Notes: generated by a model from the letters alone, not told the origin. A stretch of 64,000 nucleotides of DNA from Bacillota bacterium (GCA_023443925.1 JAEZSL010000047.1:27298-91297); one strand, 5' to 3'. Shown: positions 7,739 to 17,400, counted from the first letter of the stretch. Translations and numbers: made by a program.

Positions 7739-8584
7739 ATGAGCCATTTTAATAAGGTAAAAGAAGCTCTTGAGTTTATCGATGAGCATTTAGATGAGCA
7801 GATAACATTGGAAAACGTTGCAAAACAATTTAACTTTTCTGCTTACTATTTCCATAGACTGTTTTCTTTAATTGTAGGAAAGACAATGGCGGTCTATATA
7901 AATGAGAGAAGAATGCAACGTGCCTGCATGCAGCTTTCCACAACAGATCAACGAATCATAGATATTGGTCTTGGCTGCGGCTTTAATTCTGCACAAGCAT
8001 TTTCCAGAGCCTTTAAACTTTTTAATGGCCTTTCGCCAAGGGAATACCGCAGTCAGGGTTTATCACCGGTAGTTGTGACGGCGGAGGAGTTGATTATGAG
8101 ATTTACGAATCGATTAAAAGGAGGGATTTATTTGAATCCTAAGATAATAAAATGTGATGAATTAATAATTGCTGGTGTTTCTGGTGACGGTAACAAAACA
8201 TGGGAGGTTTGGGATGCATTTGAAAAGCTCTCTGCAATGACTCCAATCAATAAAAAACTCTCTGAGAATGGTTATGAAGTCAGATTATATACCGGTGATA
8301 TCTGCAATATACAGGTTGGTTTTGCAGTTTCTGATGAAGAGGTTGAATCCGGATATGAAGTTATAAAATTGCCTCCATCAAAATACGCTGCTTTTGAAAT
8401 ATATGTAACCAATGGTTATGAAAGCGAAAATAATGCGATGAATGAGTGGCTGGAAACAAACCAGGAAGGTTATAAAGAAAAGCTGCTAGACAACACAAAT
8501 TACTGTGTTGAATATTATGATGAGCGATTTAAAGGAAGTGAATCGGGTTCTATCGTAGAAATCTGGATTCCAATTGAAAAATAA
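7739..8584 (+). CDS. AraC-family regulator with GyrI-like effector domain
   Basis: This 281-residue protein has an N-terminal AraC double helix-turn-helix (about residues 5-105), with 'ITLENVAKQFNFSAYYFHRLF' and 'IIDIGLGCGFNSAQAFSRAFK'. A linker leads to a C-terminal GyrI-like small-molecule-binding domain (about 125-280, ending 'SIVEIWIPIEK'). This order is that of the Rob/SoxS-like and BltR-type multidrug-responsive activators. It stands alone between a non-coding gap and a convergent hydrolase gene, so no target is suggested. The start follows AAGGAG. Confidence 0.9.
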   Translation: MSHFNKVKEALEFIDEHLDEQITLENVAKQFNFSAYYFHRLFSLIVGKTMAVYINERRMQRACMQLSTTDQRIIDIGLGCGFNSAQAFSRAFKLFNGLSPREYRSQGLSPVVVTAEELIMRFTNRLKGGIYLNPKIIKCDELIIAGVSGDGNKTWEVWDAFEKLSAMTPINKKLSENGYEVRLYTGDICNIQVGFAVSDEEVESGYEVIKLPPSKYAAFEIYVTNGYESENNAMNEWLETNQEGYKEKLLDNTNYCVEYYDERFKGSESGSIVEIWIPIEK

Positions 8585-8660
8585 TGAGCACTTATATAAT
8601 TTTGTGTTAGTATAGTCTATAGTTTTGAAATATTTGAGAACAAATCTAAGCATTTGGCCC

Positions 8661-8736
8661 TAACCAGCCGGTCAAGGAAAGTTAGTATTTTGCTGACAAA
8701 AGCTACTGCTTTATAAATCTTTGACTGGCTGGGTTA
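8661..8736. terminator. Long stem-loop between convergent genes
   Basis: TAACCAGCCGGTCAAG (8661-8676) pairs imperfectly with TTTGACTGGCTGGGTTA (8720-8736) around a 43-base loop. It lies between two convergent genes and probably serves as a bidirectional transcription barrier. No good T run was seen. Confidence 0.4.
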
Positions 8737-8775
8737 TGCGAATATAACTATATATTTCATGGTTTTAGGAATGCA

Positions 8776-9990
8776 TCATTTGCCGCTAATTTTTTCTAAA
8801 AAATCAAGGATTTTACCACAATATTCTTGGTCTTCTTCTACTTTTGTTAAAACACAATCCTTTATGATAAAATGTTCCCAGGATTCCCGTATCCATAAAT
8901 CCGCACCGGCAGAAACTTCATATAAATGTTGGGTATTGGTCACTGGAACACTGGCGTCCTCTCTGGATGCGATTAAAAAGACCGGACGGTTACCGGAGTT
9001 TTGTATCTGTGTGATTGGATTCATATGCTTCACTTTATTTGTCCCAAAATTTGCTTCCAGTGCTAGTTTAAATACTGGTTTTGCAATAGTACAGACAAAA
9101 TCCGGGACTTTATAATATTTTAGATTGTCAATTACAACATCTTCAAAGGTTGTATATGCTGACATCGCAATTAATGCATCAATTTCCTTATACTGGCCGA
9201 ATGCGTTGGCTGCTATGGCACCTCCCATGGAAACACCCTGTAAAACAACCGGAATATTTTTATATTCGTCTTTACTTTTTATATAATCAAGAGCCGCTTT
9301 TACATCCAGTATTTCATCATATCCCAGGCAGACTTTATTTCCGCTGCTTCTGCCGTGGCCCCGGACCTCCAGTAATATGGAAGCATATCCATTCTTTTTT
9401 AACATCTTAGCCTGAGGGTAAAACTGAGTGATGGAAGGCTGCTCAATTCCGGTTAACTGGATTACAACCGCTTTCGGATTATTAACACTTATCTCCGAAG
9501 CCCATAGATCAAGCTTATCGTCTGTTTTAAGAGAAAGAATATTTTCCTCCAGACCGAAATCGGATGCGGTATAGGTCATTTGCAATAAAGCGTCATTCCG
9601 ATAATACACGTGATGGTTGGTTGCAATATATATAATGGCAAAGGGAGCTGCAAGTGATAAGGCTGTTACGGATAAAGTGACTATAATAATCGTCTTCAGC
9701 ATAATTTTTATTAACAGCTGCCTGGTTAACGGGCCGCGGGGAGGATATTTTTCTGGAAATAACTCTTTTAGCTTTCGTTTAATATGGACTAAGCCCCAGA
9801 TGCCGGCCGCCGATATAGGAAGATATAAAATCAGGTACAGGAGATTCAGGATTGCAGGAAAGCTGCTATATACATTTGCTTCACTTGTCATTCTCTTAAA
9901 TATAAATATCAGTAAAACACATAAAATAAGAACCATAAATATAGATATTAATAATCTGCAGGTTTTTAATAAAAGATATTGTTTTTTCAT
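8776..9990 (-). CDS. Membrane-anchored alpha/beta hydrolase
   Basis: The 404-residue protein has three N-terminal membrane segments (about residues 10-32, 45-68 and 93-118), then an extracytoplasmic alpha/beta-hydrolase domain. That domain carries 'LLEVRGHGRSSG' (the post-strand HGR turn) and the nucleophile elbow 'GVSMGG' with Ser254. 'SREDASVPVTNTQHL' and 'WEHFI' supply the acid and histidine of the triad. It probably hydrolyses an ester or peptide bond at the outer membrane face; the substrate is unknown. The ATG at 9990 follows TAGGAGA, and the TTG two codons upstream is too close to that site. Confidence 0.85.
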   Translation of the reverse strand: MKKQYLLLKTCRLLISIFMVLILCVLLIFIFKRMTSEANVYSSFPAILNLLYLILYLPISAAGIWGLVHIKRKLKELFPEKYPPRGPLTRQLLIKIMLKTIIIVTLSVTALSLAAPFAIIYIATNHHVYYRNDALLQMTYTASDFGLEENILSLKTDDKLDLWASEISVNNPKAVVIQLTGIEQPSITQFYPQAKMLKKNGYASILLEVRGHGRSSGNKVCLGYDEILDVKAALDYIKSKDEYKNIPVVLQGVSMGGAIAANAFGQYKEIDALIAMSAYTTFEDVVIDNLKYYKVPDFVCTIAKPVFKLALEANFGTNKVKHMNPITQIQNSGNRPVFLIASREDASVPVTNTQHLYEVSAGADLWIRESWEHFIIKDCVLTKVEEDQEYCGKILDFLEKISGK

Positions 9991-10131
9991 TGGCAAATCT
10001 CCTAAATATTATGTAAAGTCATTGCTTCCATTATATTCTAAAAGATCGGTTCACGCAATTGTTTTAATCGGATTCGAGCTAAAAAAGGTCCATCAATGTA
10101 GCTATAAGTTCTGTGAATAACCAAACCTGGG

Positions 10132-10160
10132 TTGACTTCCTAAATTAGGAAAAGTATAAT
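10132..10160 (+). promoter_or_regulatory. Promoter with a 15-bp palindrome in the spacer
   Basis: TTGACT at 10132-10137, a 17-base spacer and TATAAT at 10155-10160. The palindrome TTCCTAAATTAGGAA (10137-10151) fills the spacer, which is a classic repressor position. About 225 bases separate it from the next gene at 10386, and the gene remnant at 10231-10317 lies between. The promoter may originally have served that lost gene. Confidence 0.65.
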
Positions 10161-10230
10161 TAATTATAGAAATTTCAGTAGTTGAAAAATTTAATAAGAA
10201 GATTAGGAGATAGTCTGCGATATGGTATGC

Positions 10231-10317
10231 TGATGTAAGAATCCGGCAGCCAATTATGCTTATTTCAAAAACGGCTTTGAAAAGCAAGGTGAAATAACGG
10301 AATTCATATTTGGGTAA
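10231..10317 (+). pseudogene. Possible remnant of a GNAT acetyltransferase C-terminus
   Basis: After an in-frame TGA, the frame reads about 26 codons ending '...NYAYFKNGFEKQGEITEFIFG' and a stop. 'YFKNGFEKQGE' resembles the 'FYEKNGFExxGE' segment near the end of GNAT N-acetyltransferases. No upstream acetyl-CoA motif was found in any frame. It is short and may be chance. Confidence 0.3.
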
Positions 10318-10385
10318 AATATTCTGATAAAGCTAGATAGCTTCATGATTTAATTTAAACAAGCATTATTACAGGAGAGATACTG

Positions 10386-11612
10386 ATGAACCGAAGTGAA
10401 TTGGAAGTGTTATTAAAAGAATATAACCAGGAACATTTGTTATTGTATTATGATAAATTATCCGCTGAAAAGCAGGATTATTTGGCAGCTCAGCTAGAAA
10501 AGGTAGACTGGCAACTTATTAAACTGCCCTTTAAAGAAAATGTGCAGAATAAAAGCGGTGTATATGCACCTCTGGAAGGGATGAGCCATGAACAGATAAA
10601 AGCAAGCAAAAGTCATTATTATGAGCTTGGTATGAAAGCAGTTCAGGCGGGAAAAGTTGCAGCTGTTCTATTGGCTGGAGGACAGGGGACTCGTTTAGGG
10701 TGTGACGGGCCGAAAGGAATTGTGGACATCGGCCTTACAAAAGAAGTATTTATTTTTGAATTATTATTAAAAAACATAACGGATATAGCAAAAGAAGCCG
10801 GAACCTGGATTCCTCTTTATATTATGACAAATATTAAAAATAAAGATCAGACGGCTGCTTTTCTGAAAGAACATAATTTCTTTGGCTATCCGGAAGAGTT
10901 TATTACTTTTTATATTCAGGATATGACACCTTCGGTTAGTTATGAAGGAAAATTATTAATGGAGGCACCGGATCAGCTTTCACTTTCCCCTAATGGTAAT
11001 GGTGGGTGGTTTTCGTCCATGGTTAAGGCAGGCTTGTTACAAAGTCTGCATGATCGTCAAATCGATTGGATTAATGTATTTGCAGTTGATAATGTGCTTC
11101 AAAAAATAGCTGACCCTATTTTCATCGGAGCCACAATAGCAACAAATCATTTTTGTGGTGCCAAGGTTGTAAGAAAAACTCACCCGGATGAGAGAGTAGG
11201 GGTATTATGCCTGGAGGATGGAAAACCCTCCATAGTTGAGTATTACGAAATGACGGAAGAAATGCTTCATGCCAGGATCGATGACGGTAATTTAAGCTAT
11301 TCCTTTGGAGTTATCTTAAACTATTTGTTTCGTTTAGATTTAATGGAAGAAATCATTAAGTGTGAGTTACCAATTCACATGGTTAAGAAAAAAATACCTT
11401 ATTGTACTGTTGATGGAGATTATATTGAACCTGTGGAGCCAAACGGGTATAAATTCGAAGAGCTCGCTTTAGATTTGGTGCATCTTTTTGATAATTGTCT
11501 ACCGTTTGAAGTAGTTCGGGAAAAGGAATTTGCCCCAATCAAAAATGCCTCAGGTGATGATTCCATCGACACGGCCAGAGAATTGTTGTTGAAGCAAAAT
11601 AAAGAATTATAG
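10386..11612 (+). CDS. UDP-sugar pyrophosphorylase (UDPGP/UAP1-like uridylyltransferase)
   Basis: The 408-residue protein matches the eukaryote-like UDP-N-acetylhexosamine pyrophosphorylase family. It has 'LLAGGQGTRLGCDGPKG' (about residues 96-112, the UTP-binding loop), 'SLSPNGNGGWF' (uridine and sugar contact) and 'FAVDNVLQKIADP' (metal-binding aspartate). It should form a UDP-sugar and pyrophosphate from UTP and a sugar-1-phosphate, probably HexNAc-1-P or hexose-1-P. It is distinct from bacterial GalU and GlmU. A good AGGAGAG site precedes the ATG. No sugar-nucleotide partner genes are adjacent. Confidence 0.88.
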   Translation: MNRSELEVLLKEYNQEHLLLYYDKLSAEKQDYLAAQLEKVDWQLIKLPFKENVQNKSGVYAPLEGMSHEQIKASKSHYYELGMKAVQAGKVAAVLLAGGQGTRLGCDGPKGIVDIGLTKEVFIFELLLKNITDIAKEAGTWIPLYIMTNIKNKDQTAAFLKEHNFFGYPEEFITFYIQDMTPSVSYEGKLLMEAPDQLSLSPNGNGGWFSSMVKAGLLQSLHDRQIDWINVFAVDNVLQKIADPIFIGATIATNHFCGAKVVRKTHPDERVGVLCLEDGKPSIVEYYEMTEEMLHARIDDGNLSYSFGVILNYLFRLDLMEEIIKCELPIHMVKKKIPYCTVDGDYIEPVEPNGYKFEELALDLVHLFDNCLPFEVVREKEFAPIKNASGDDSIDTARELLLKQNKEL

Positions 11613-11690
11613 ACATATTAATATATAAATTGACCTGATCGTTTTTCGTTATAAACATTGAAAAATAAAAATTCATTGAAAGGAGCAGTT

Positions 11691-12458
11691 ATGAAGCCAA
11701 TGCCAGTTTTATTTGTAGGACATGGTTCGCCTATGAATGCCATTGAAGAAAATTCTTTTGTACAGGAGTGGAAAGCTCTTAAGGATAAGCTTCCGCGTCC
11801 GGAAGCAATTTTATCGGTATCCGCTCATTGGTTTAAAGATGGTACCAGAGTTTCAGATTCCAATGCACCGGAGACGATATACGACATGTACGGTTTTCCG
11901 GAGGAGTTGTACGAGGTAGTATATCCCGCCCCAGGGGCTCCCCATTTTGCCCGCCTTACTCAGAAACTAGTCAGCAGACAGGTAACCATAGATAATTCCT
12001 GGGGGTATGATCACGGCACCTGGTCAGTGCTTGGCAGAATTTATCCGGAGGCAGATATACCGGTATTTCAGTTAAGTATCGACAGAAATTCTTCAGTCAG
12101 AGACTATTATGAAATGGGCCGGGAACTTAGGAGCCTCAGAGAACAGGGAGTATTGATATTTGGCAGCGGGAATGTTGTACATAACCTTGCCAGAATTAAC
12201 TGGGATCTGAAGGGAGGTTATCCCTGGGCGGAGGAATTCGATGCATATATTAAGGGAAATATTATAAACCGTAATATAGACAATGTTATAAATTACAAAA
12301 ATGCTGGAACCTCATCCGCACTCGCCTTTCCGATTCTTGATCATTATGCGCCGCTGTTATATGTATTAGGTGCAGCGGAAGGATTTGAGGAGGTAACGGT
12401 ATTCAACGATTCCTGTATTTTAGGTTCCTTATCCATGACCAGCTATCTTTTTGAATAG
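11691..12458 (+). CDS. ygiD: Extradiol ring-cleavage dioxygenase, LigB/DODA type
   Basis: The 255-residue protein belongs to the class III extradiol dioxygenase group of E. coli YgiD. Metal-site residues are visible: H11 in 'GHGSPMNAI', H46 in 'SVSAHW', and H108 in 'YDHGTWS'. YgiD proteins cleave DOPA in vitro; the physiological role in an anaerobe is unclear. AAAGGAG fixes the ATG at 11691, although the frame opens at 11658. A pirin gene starts 68 bases downstream on the same strand. YgiD-like and pirin genes as neighbours suggest a stress or aromatic-compound role (inference). Confidence 0.88.
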   Translation: MKPMPVLFVGHGSPMNAIEENSFVQEWKALKDKLPRPEAILSVSAHWFKDGTRVSDSNAPETIYDMYGFPEELYEVVYPAPGAPHFARLTQKLVSRQVTIDNSWGYDHGTWSVLGRIYPEADIPVFQLSIDRNSSVRDYYEMGRELRSLREQGVLIFGSGNVVHNLARINWDLKGGYPWAEEFDAYIKGNIINRNIDNVINYKNAGTSSALAFPILDHYAPLLYVLGAAEGFEEVTVFNDSCILGSLSMTSYLFE

Positions 12459-12526
12459 CGATTGAATGTATCAATAAATCGGCATATTGCAATGCCGTAC
12501 AAAATATTAACCGGAGGGATTTATGA

Positions 12527-13378
12527 ATGAACAGATGTAGTATTAAGAAAATTATACGCGGACAGAAGACAGTTGACGGAGCTAGGGTGCACCTGGTACG
12601 TGTTTTAAGCGGAGGCGACGCAGAGGAGTTTGATCCTTTTCTAATGCTGGATTCTTTTGATTCAACAGATGCTTCCGATTATGTGGCAGGCTTTCCCATG
12701 CATCCCCATAGAGGCATTGAAACAATTACCTACCTGATTGCAGGGGAAATAGAACATGAAGACAGCCTTGGTAATAAAGGCGTCATACGTTCCGGCGAAA
12801 CCCAATGGATGACGGCAGGAAGCGGAATCCTGCATCAGGAAATGCCTCAGAAATCCCAGCGGATGCTGGGTTTGCAATTATGGCTTAATCTGCCCCGTGC
12901 ACAAAAAATGACGGAGCCCGCTTATTTTAGCATAACGGAGGATATGATAGCCAAAAAATTACTTAAAAATGGGGATGAGGTGCGGGTCGTGTCGGGCGGT
13001 TTTGACGATATTAATGGTGTAAAACCCAAATACATACCTGCCTCCATCTACGATATAAAGCTTTCTGCCGGAAGTGAAATAGTTATTCCTGTAAAGAAAG
13101 GGCATACGTCTTTTATCTTTTTAATTGAAGGAGATGCCAGGCTGGAAGGAGAGCTGGTTAAGGAAAAATCAGCCGTATTATATGGTGACGGTGATGAGAT
13201 TGCAGTGGTGTCAACCCCCGATGAGGCTTGCCGTTTTCTCTTTTTCTCTGCGGAGCCGCTCCATGAACCGATTGCCTGGGGAGGACCGATAGTAATGAAT
13301 ACCAGAGAAGAATTAAATCTTGCATTTGATGAATTGAAGAAAGGTACCTTTATTAAAGAAAACCATAGAACGAAATAA
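12527..13378 (+). CDS. Pirin-family protein
   Basis: The 283-residue bicupin has all four metal ligands of the pirin family: H59 and H61 in 'FPMHPHRGIET', and H103 and E105 in 'GILHQEMPQ'. Bacterial pirins (YhhW type) can act as quercetin 2,3-dioxygenases in vitro; others modulate metabolic enzymes. 'RVLSGG' and the C-terminal 'GGPIVMNTREE' segment are also typical. The ribosome binding site GGAGGG supports the ATG at 12527, though an out-of-frame ATG lies four bases earlier. A long hairpin at 13525-13559 follows. Confidence 0.92.
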   Translation: MNRCSIKKIIRGQKTVDGARVHLVRVLSGGDAEEFDPFLMLDSFDSTDASDYVAGFPMHPHRGIETITYLIAGEIEHEDSLGNKGVIRSGETQWMTAGSGILHQEMPQKSQRMLGLQLWLNLPRAQKMTEPAYFSITEDMIAKKLLKNGDEVRVVSGGFDDINGVKPKYIPASIYDIKLSAGSEIVIPVKKGHTSFIFLIEGDARLEGELVKEKSAVLYGDGDEIAVVSTPDEACRFLFFSAEPLHEPIAWGGPIVMNTREELNLAFDELKKGTFIKENHRTK

Positions 13379-13524
13379 TTTTAATTAAATAAAATGAAAT
13401 GAGTTTAATAAATAAAACGAAATATTAAAATAATAAATTACGAGATAATCTTTAAGATAAATAATGAAATAACTATCAAAAATCAATAATAATGGTATAA
13501 CGTATAGAAGTTTCATAAGCAGCG

Positions 13525-13559
13525 CAGCACACATTCTTATAAGAAAAGAATGTGTGCTG
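13525..13559. terminator. Hairpin between convergent pirin and ABC-permease genes
   Basis: CAGCACACATTCTT (13525-13538) is the exact complement of AAGAATGTGTGCTG (13546-13559), with a seven-base loop. There is no strong T run on either side, but its place between convergent genes suggests a bidirectional stop signal. Confidence 0.6.
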
Positions 13560-13626
13560 TGCGTAAACAGGCATTTATTTGCAGCTTTTAATCTGTTTAA
13601 TTCTTCATATAGGCCTGTTAAACCTT

Positions 13627-16287
13627 TTATTCAATTACCCGCAACCGTTCCACAATGGTTTTCCTTGCTGAAAAATGGTAGGCAATAAGAGGCAAAACGA
13701 ACCCCAAAATCAGGAAGACAGGAGTTACTATGGCTATCGGAAGCAACGAGAATCGGTAAGTAAAGAACCAGATCATACTGCTCAAGGCTTTATTCAATAA
13801 CGGACCGGTAAGAATACTTAATATAAGTGAAAGTCCTATGGCTAACAATACGTAAAATAAACCTTCTAAAACCAGCATTTTAATTAATTGGCGGCCGGTC
13901 ATACCTATGGACTGCAGCATGGCAAATTCCTGTCTGCGCACCAATATGGAAGTCACAATTGCGTTGAGGAAGTTCAATACACCGATGAGACCAATTACAG
14001 AGCTTAATACACCGCCCAGCAGCAGGAACATATTTCGAAAGCCGGCGAATTCATTGATATAGGACTGCTTAGACTCAAAATCAATGGTCGGATCTGTATT
14101 CTCCGTATAGTCCATAAGAAATTGCTCCATGCTCTCATTGGTTTCCTGTGTGGTATCATAGAGGTATGTCATAATATCCGAGGTGCCCGTATCTCTCTTA
14201 AATACTTCGGAATTTAAAACAAACTGGTCAGAACCATAGTAGCGGTAGCTCATGGAGTGGCGAAGCGTTACCAGGGCTGTGACAGTATAGGTAACTTCGT
14301 GGGATTCAGCAATTCGGCGCCCCAGATCATCAGAATTCAAATCTTCAGGGTTTTCCACCGTCTTATCTGTATTAATATCGTAGTATTCCCATTTATCTAC
14401 ATAACGCACTGTTACCTCATCACCAATTTTGGCCCAGTGACTGTCTTTTTCCAATGCATCGTAATCATCTGTAAAATAAACCGCAGCTATGGCATTCTGG
14501 TCTGGATCATATAAAGGTGATAAATCTCCCTCTCTTAAATTTAATAGGTCCAGAGGGTGTTTCTCCATACCGTAAAGATTTACCTGGCTTGTAACCAAGC
14601 CTTTTTCATTCCTGTCTTCATATTGCAACATTATATCCAATGTTTCTTTATCATTATAATTGCCGTATTTTTTTCGGTAATATTCTTCTGTGATCCATTC
14701 CTGTACAGTACCGGTCTGTCCGTATATGCGTCCTCCATCTGATATACCACCTTGTTTGCTAACTTCTGAAACTGCTGCTTCCGGTAGAGCCATTTCATGG
14801 TTAAAGATGTTTCCGGTCTGAAAATAACCAGAGTTTCCCACTATAAAATCCGATACCACGAATTGGCGAAGGTATTTATCCATGTCAAAACCATTTGTAA
14901 AGGTGAAGGTTAACTGCAGTAATACTACAGCCAGGGAAAGAGAAAGTACCACCAGTACGGTTCTTTTTCGGCTGCGGCCAAGGTTTGCGAATGCCATTCT
15001 GTGAATATCAGCAGTATGACTGCTCTTTCTTACATTCTTTTTTATACCGTGCTGCTCCGTATAACGGACAGCTTCCACGGGAGATACTTTACCGGCAAGT
15101 TTTCCAGGTCTGCGGCAGGAGATGAGTACCGTAATAACGGAAAACACGGACGAGCCGATAAAAATAAAAGGATTTGTACTGGCAAAGGCATTTTTATAGG
15201 ACAGGTTGGACATCACTACAGGTGATAAAACATTTCCGCAAAGATATCCAAAAAAGAGTCCGAAGGGAATTCCGATAACGGATAGTATCAATGCCTGCCG
15301 TAATATGATGCGGCGGATCTGCCTGGCGGTAGTGCCGAGAGTCTTAAGCAGACCGTAAAAACGGATATCATTGGTTACAGATATCTGAAAGATATTATAA
15401 ATAATCAGGTATCCGGTGGTAATGATAAGCAGCAGCAAAGCAAATATTGCTATCATTGTCTGCGGATCTATATTACTGGAGAGCTGGGCACCCAGATACG
15501 CCCAGTTTACACCGGTTGCAATGTAATTGTCTTTTTGCTTATCTTCTGACTGAAAACCGTGATTCGCTAAGATTGTATTAAGGTCGGTGTCTATTTTGGC
15601 GGTATTCTTCAGATAGACACTCAGAGTCCATTTTCCAGTACTGTCACTGGTGCTGTTTTTATAACCGGAAAGTGTCTGTTTTGCATATGACTTAGGAACA
15701 ATGGCATGACTGGCTACACTGGCCTCATCATAGGTCCACCAGCCGGAAAGGGTAAACGTATCCGTAATCAGCTGAGGATCCGGTGTGCCGGACCCCAGAT
15801 AATAGGATAATTTAATGGCAGCTCCGATTTCAGGCTGTATTCCCAGTAATTTCAGGATTCGTGTATCACAGGCGATTTGATTTGTCCCTTCTTTTGGAAG
15901 AGTCCCTTGCTCCGGTGAGCAAAAGTACCCCTTAGCGCAGTCACCGTCCATATAGCTGACTTCCACATGAGCCTTGTTAAAAGGCACATCCGTCGGCATT
16001 CCTAGAAACAAGCGTGCACCTGATTTTACTATCAGAGGATCCTCCGATAGCTTTTTTATCTGTTCCTCTGTGACGTTTTTAAAGGTGCCGTGGAAATCTC
16101 CGCCCACCTGTCGAAAGGTGGCTTGCTGGAAAGAGTTGACTATGGTTCCGGCTATGGTAAATAATGCGGTAAATAATAAAGTAGTCAGTATAATTGCCAG
16201 AACAGCCATGATGTTTCTGGTTCTGCCGGCCCTTAGCGTTTTCAGTGAAAGTACGGAAATGATTTTTTTATTCTTAACTTTTATCAT
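13627..16287 (-). CDS. ABC transporter permease, FtsX/MacB-like, two FtsX domains
   Basis: The 886-residue protein begins with a short basic segment and a membrane helix (about 25-50), then a large extracytoplasmic domain (about 50-270). FtsX-type helices follow near 275-400, then a second helix (about 435-460) with another large outer domain. A final FtsX domain ends the chain ('EFAMLQSIGMTGRQLIKMLVLEG' then three helices). This duplicated plan is that of peptide, lipid or antibiotic exporters in Firmicutes. Its start overlaps the ATPase stop by four bases (ATGA), so the two are translationally coupled. The substrate is unknown; no bacitracin-type sensor kinase is adjacent. Confidence 0.92.
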   Translation of the reverse strand: MIKVKNKKIISVLSLKTLRAGRTRNIMAVLAIILTTLLFTALFTIAGTIVNSFQQATFRQVGGDFHGTFKNVTEEQIKKLSEDPLIVKSGARLFLGMPTDVPFNKAHVEVSYMDGDCAKGYFCSPEQGTLPKEGTNQIACDTRILKLLGIQPEIGAAIKLSYYLGSGTPDPQLITDTFTLSGWWTYDEASVASHAIVPKSYAKQTLSGYKNSTSDSTGKWTLSVYLKNTAKIDTDLNTILANHGFQSEDKQKDNYIATGVNWAYLGAQLSSNIDPQTMIAIFALLLLIITTGYLIIYNIFQISVTNDIRFYGLLKTLGTTARQIRRIILRQALILSVIGIPFGLFFGYLCGNVLSPVVMSNLSYKNAFASTNPFIFIGSSVFSVITVLISCRRPGKLAGKVSPVEAVRYTEQHGIKKNVRKSSHTADIHRMAFANLGRSRKRTVLVVLSLSLAVVLLQLTFTFTNGFDMDKYLRQFVVSDFIVGNSGYFQTGNIFNHEMALPEAAVSEVSKQGGISDGGRIYGQTGTVQEWITEEYYRKKYGNYNDKETLDIMLQYEDRNEKGLVTSQVNLYGMEKHPLDLLNLREGDLSPLYDPDQNAIAAVYFTDDYDALEKDSHWAKIGDEVTVRYVDKWEYYDINTDKTVENPEDLNSDDLGRRIAESHEVTYTVTALVTLRHSMSYRYYGSDQFVLNSEVFKRDTGTSDIMTYLYDTTQETNESMEQFLMDYTENTDPTIDFESKQSYINEFAGFRNMFLLLGGVLSSVIGLIGVLNFLNAIVTSILVRRQEFAMLQSIGMTGRQLIKMLVLEGLFYVLLAIGLSLILSILTGPLLNKALSSMIWFFTYRFSLLPIAIVTPVFLILGFVLPLIAYHFSARKTIVERLRVIE

Positions 16288-16961
16288 GCATTATCACCAC
16301 CCACAATTTTACCGTCTTCAATACGGACGATCCGGTCTGCCAGCTGGGAGATTTCTTCATTATGGGTTATCATAACGATTGTCTGGCTGAATTTCTGACT
16401 GGTTACCTTAAGCAGGCTTAATACATCCTGACTGGTTCTGCTGTCTAAATTACCGGTAGGCTCATCTGCCAGAAGAATAGCCGGTTTGGACGCAAGTGCG
16501 CGGGCGATGGCTACCCGCTGCTGCTGCCCACCGGACAGATTGTTGGGCAGGTTTTGCAGTTTACTTTCAATTCCCAGTGTTTCAATAATCTGGTCAATAT
16601 ATTGTTTGTCCGGTTTGCACCCGTCCAACTGGATGGGCAGTACAATATTTTCGTAAACATTAAGGACAGGTACCAGATTGTAACTTTGAAAAACAAAACC
16701 GATTTTTCGGCGGCGGAAAATCGTCAGGGCTTCATCCTTCAGTGAAAAAATATTTTTACCGTCAACTAAAACTTCACCCTTTGTAGGACGGTCCAGGCCT
16801 CCCAGCATATGAAGAAGGGTAGACTTACCGCTTCCGGAAGTTCCGACGATTGCCGTGAATTCCCCTCTGTTAACGGTAAAATCAACGCCATCCAGTGCGT
16901 GAACGGCCGTTTCACCTGTGCCATAAACTTTAGTTAGTGCTTTGGTTTCTAATATAAGCAT
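16284..16961 (-). CDS. ABC transporter ATP-binding protein (LolD/MacB type)
   Basis: The 225-residue ATPase has all motifs: Walker A 'GTSGSGKST' (residues 40-48), Q-loop '[10 protein letters not shown]', signature 'LSGGQQQR', Walker B '[13 protein letters not shown]' and an H-loop 'MITHNEEI'. The 'DEPTGNLDS' sequence and length place it with the LolD/MacB/FtsE group that partners FtsX-type permeases. A GGGAGG site precedes the ATG. A minus-strand promoter lies at 17179-17207, inside a set of 38-base repeats. Confidence 0.95.
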   Translation of the reverse strand: MLILETKALTKVYGTGETAVHALDGVDFTVNRGEFTAIVGTSGSGKSTLLHMLGGLDRPTKGEVLVDGKNIFSLKDEALTIFRRRKIGFVFQSYNLVPVLNVYENIVLPIQLDGCKPDKQYIDQIIETLGIESKLQNLPNNLSGGQQQRVAIARALASKPAILLADEPTGNLDSRTSQDVLSLLKVTSQKFSQTIVMITHNEEISQLADRIVRIEDGKIVGGDNA

Positions 16962-17178
16962 ATAATATCCTCCCTTTAAAAATCTGAATTACAAATCACA
17001 TAATAGCACTAGATTCTTTCTACATTCTTTCAGGAAGGTTTGATAATCTAACAGTTTTGTAAGATTTCTGTTCTGAGAGTGTGTAAAGTATCTGCTCTGA
17101 AAGTTTATACTAACTTCCGGTATTAGGCTGGACGTATCTGAAAACGGTACAAGCAGTTCTAAGACATACCCTGATAAA

Positions 17179-17207
17179 AGTATAATTAGGATTCTAAGAA
17201 TTTGCAA
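17179..17207 (-). promoter_or_regulatory. Probable promoter of the MacB-like ABC operon
   Basis: Reading the minus strand, TTGCAA (17207-17202), a 17-base spacer and TATACT (17184-17179). The -35 box is part of the first 38-base repeat, so a protein bound to the repeats would compete with or aid RNA polymerase. It is 218 bases upstream of the ATPase gene. Confidence 0.55.
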
Positions 17208-17286
17208 TCACTGTAAACAAATTATAACATTCTAAGAATTTGCAATCATTGCAATTACATTATTGCATTATAAGAATTTCAATCAA
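17191..17286. repeat. Three direct repeats with 38-base spacing
   Basis: ATTCTAAGAATTTGCAATCA starts at 17191 and again, unchanged across these 20 bases, at 17229. A degraded copy, with ATTATAAGAATTT and CAATCA, starts at 17267. The start-to-start distance is 38 bases both times. The repeats lie in the 459-base divergent gap between the ABC operon and the second XRE gene and look like a regulator-binding array. Confidence 0.8.
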
Positions 17287-17346
17287 AGAGCGAAAGACTC
17301 TATCAAAGCTATGAAAGAATATAAAACATTTTGATGTAAAGTTCAC

Positions 17347-17400
17347 TTGACATCTATGAAGACTCATGTTATAGTAGTAATGTAAAGCGGGCTTTACATT
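17347..17400 (+). promoter_or_regulatory. Promoter with perfect palindromic operator for the second XRE pair
   Basis: TTGACA (17347-17352), a 17-base spacer and TATAGT (17370-17375). Just downstream, AATGTAAAGC (17379-17388), GG, and GCTTTACATT (17391-17400) form a perfect 22-bp palindrome over the expected transcription start. It is the natural site for autorepression by the XRE protein encoded at 17421. Confidence 0.8.

Noticed and set aside
15974..16375. Plus-strand open frame of 133 codons
   Set aside because: It overlaps the start of the ABC permease and the end of the ATPase on the opposite strand; the composition is a shadow of those genes.
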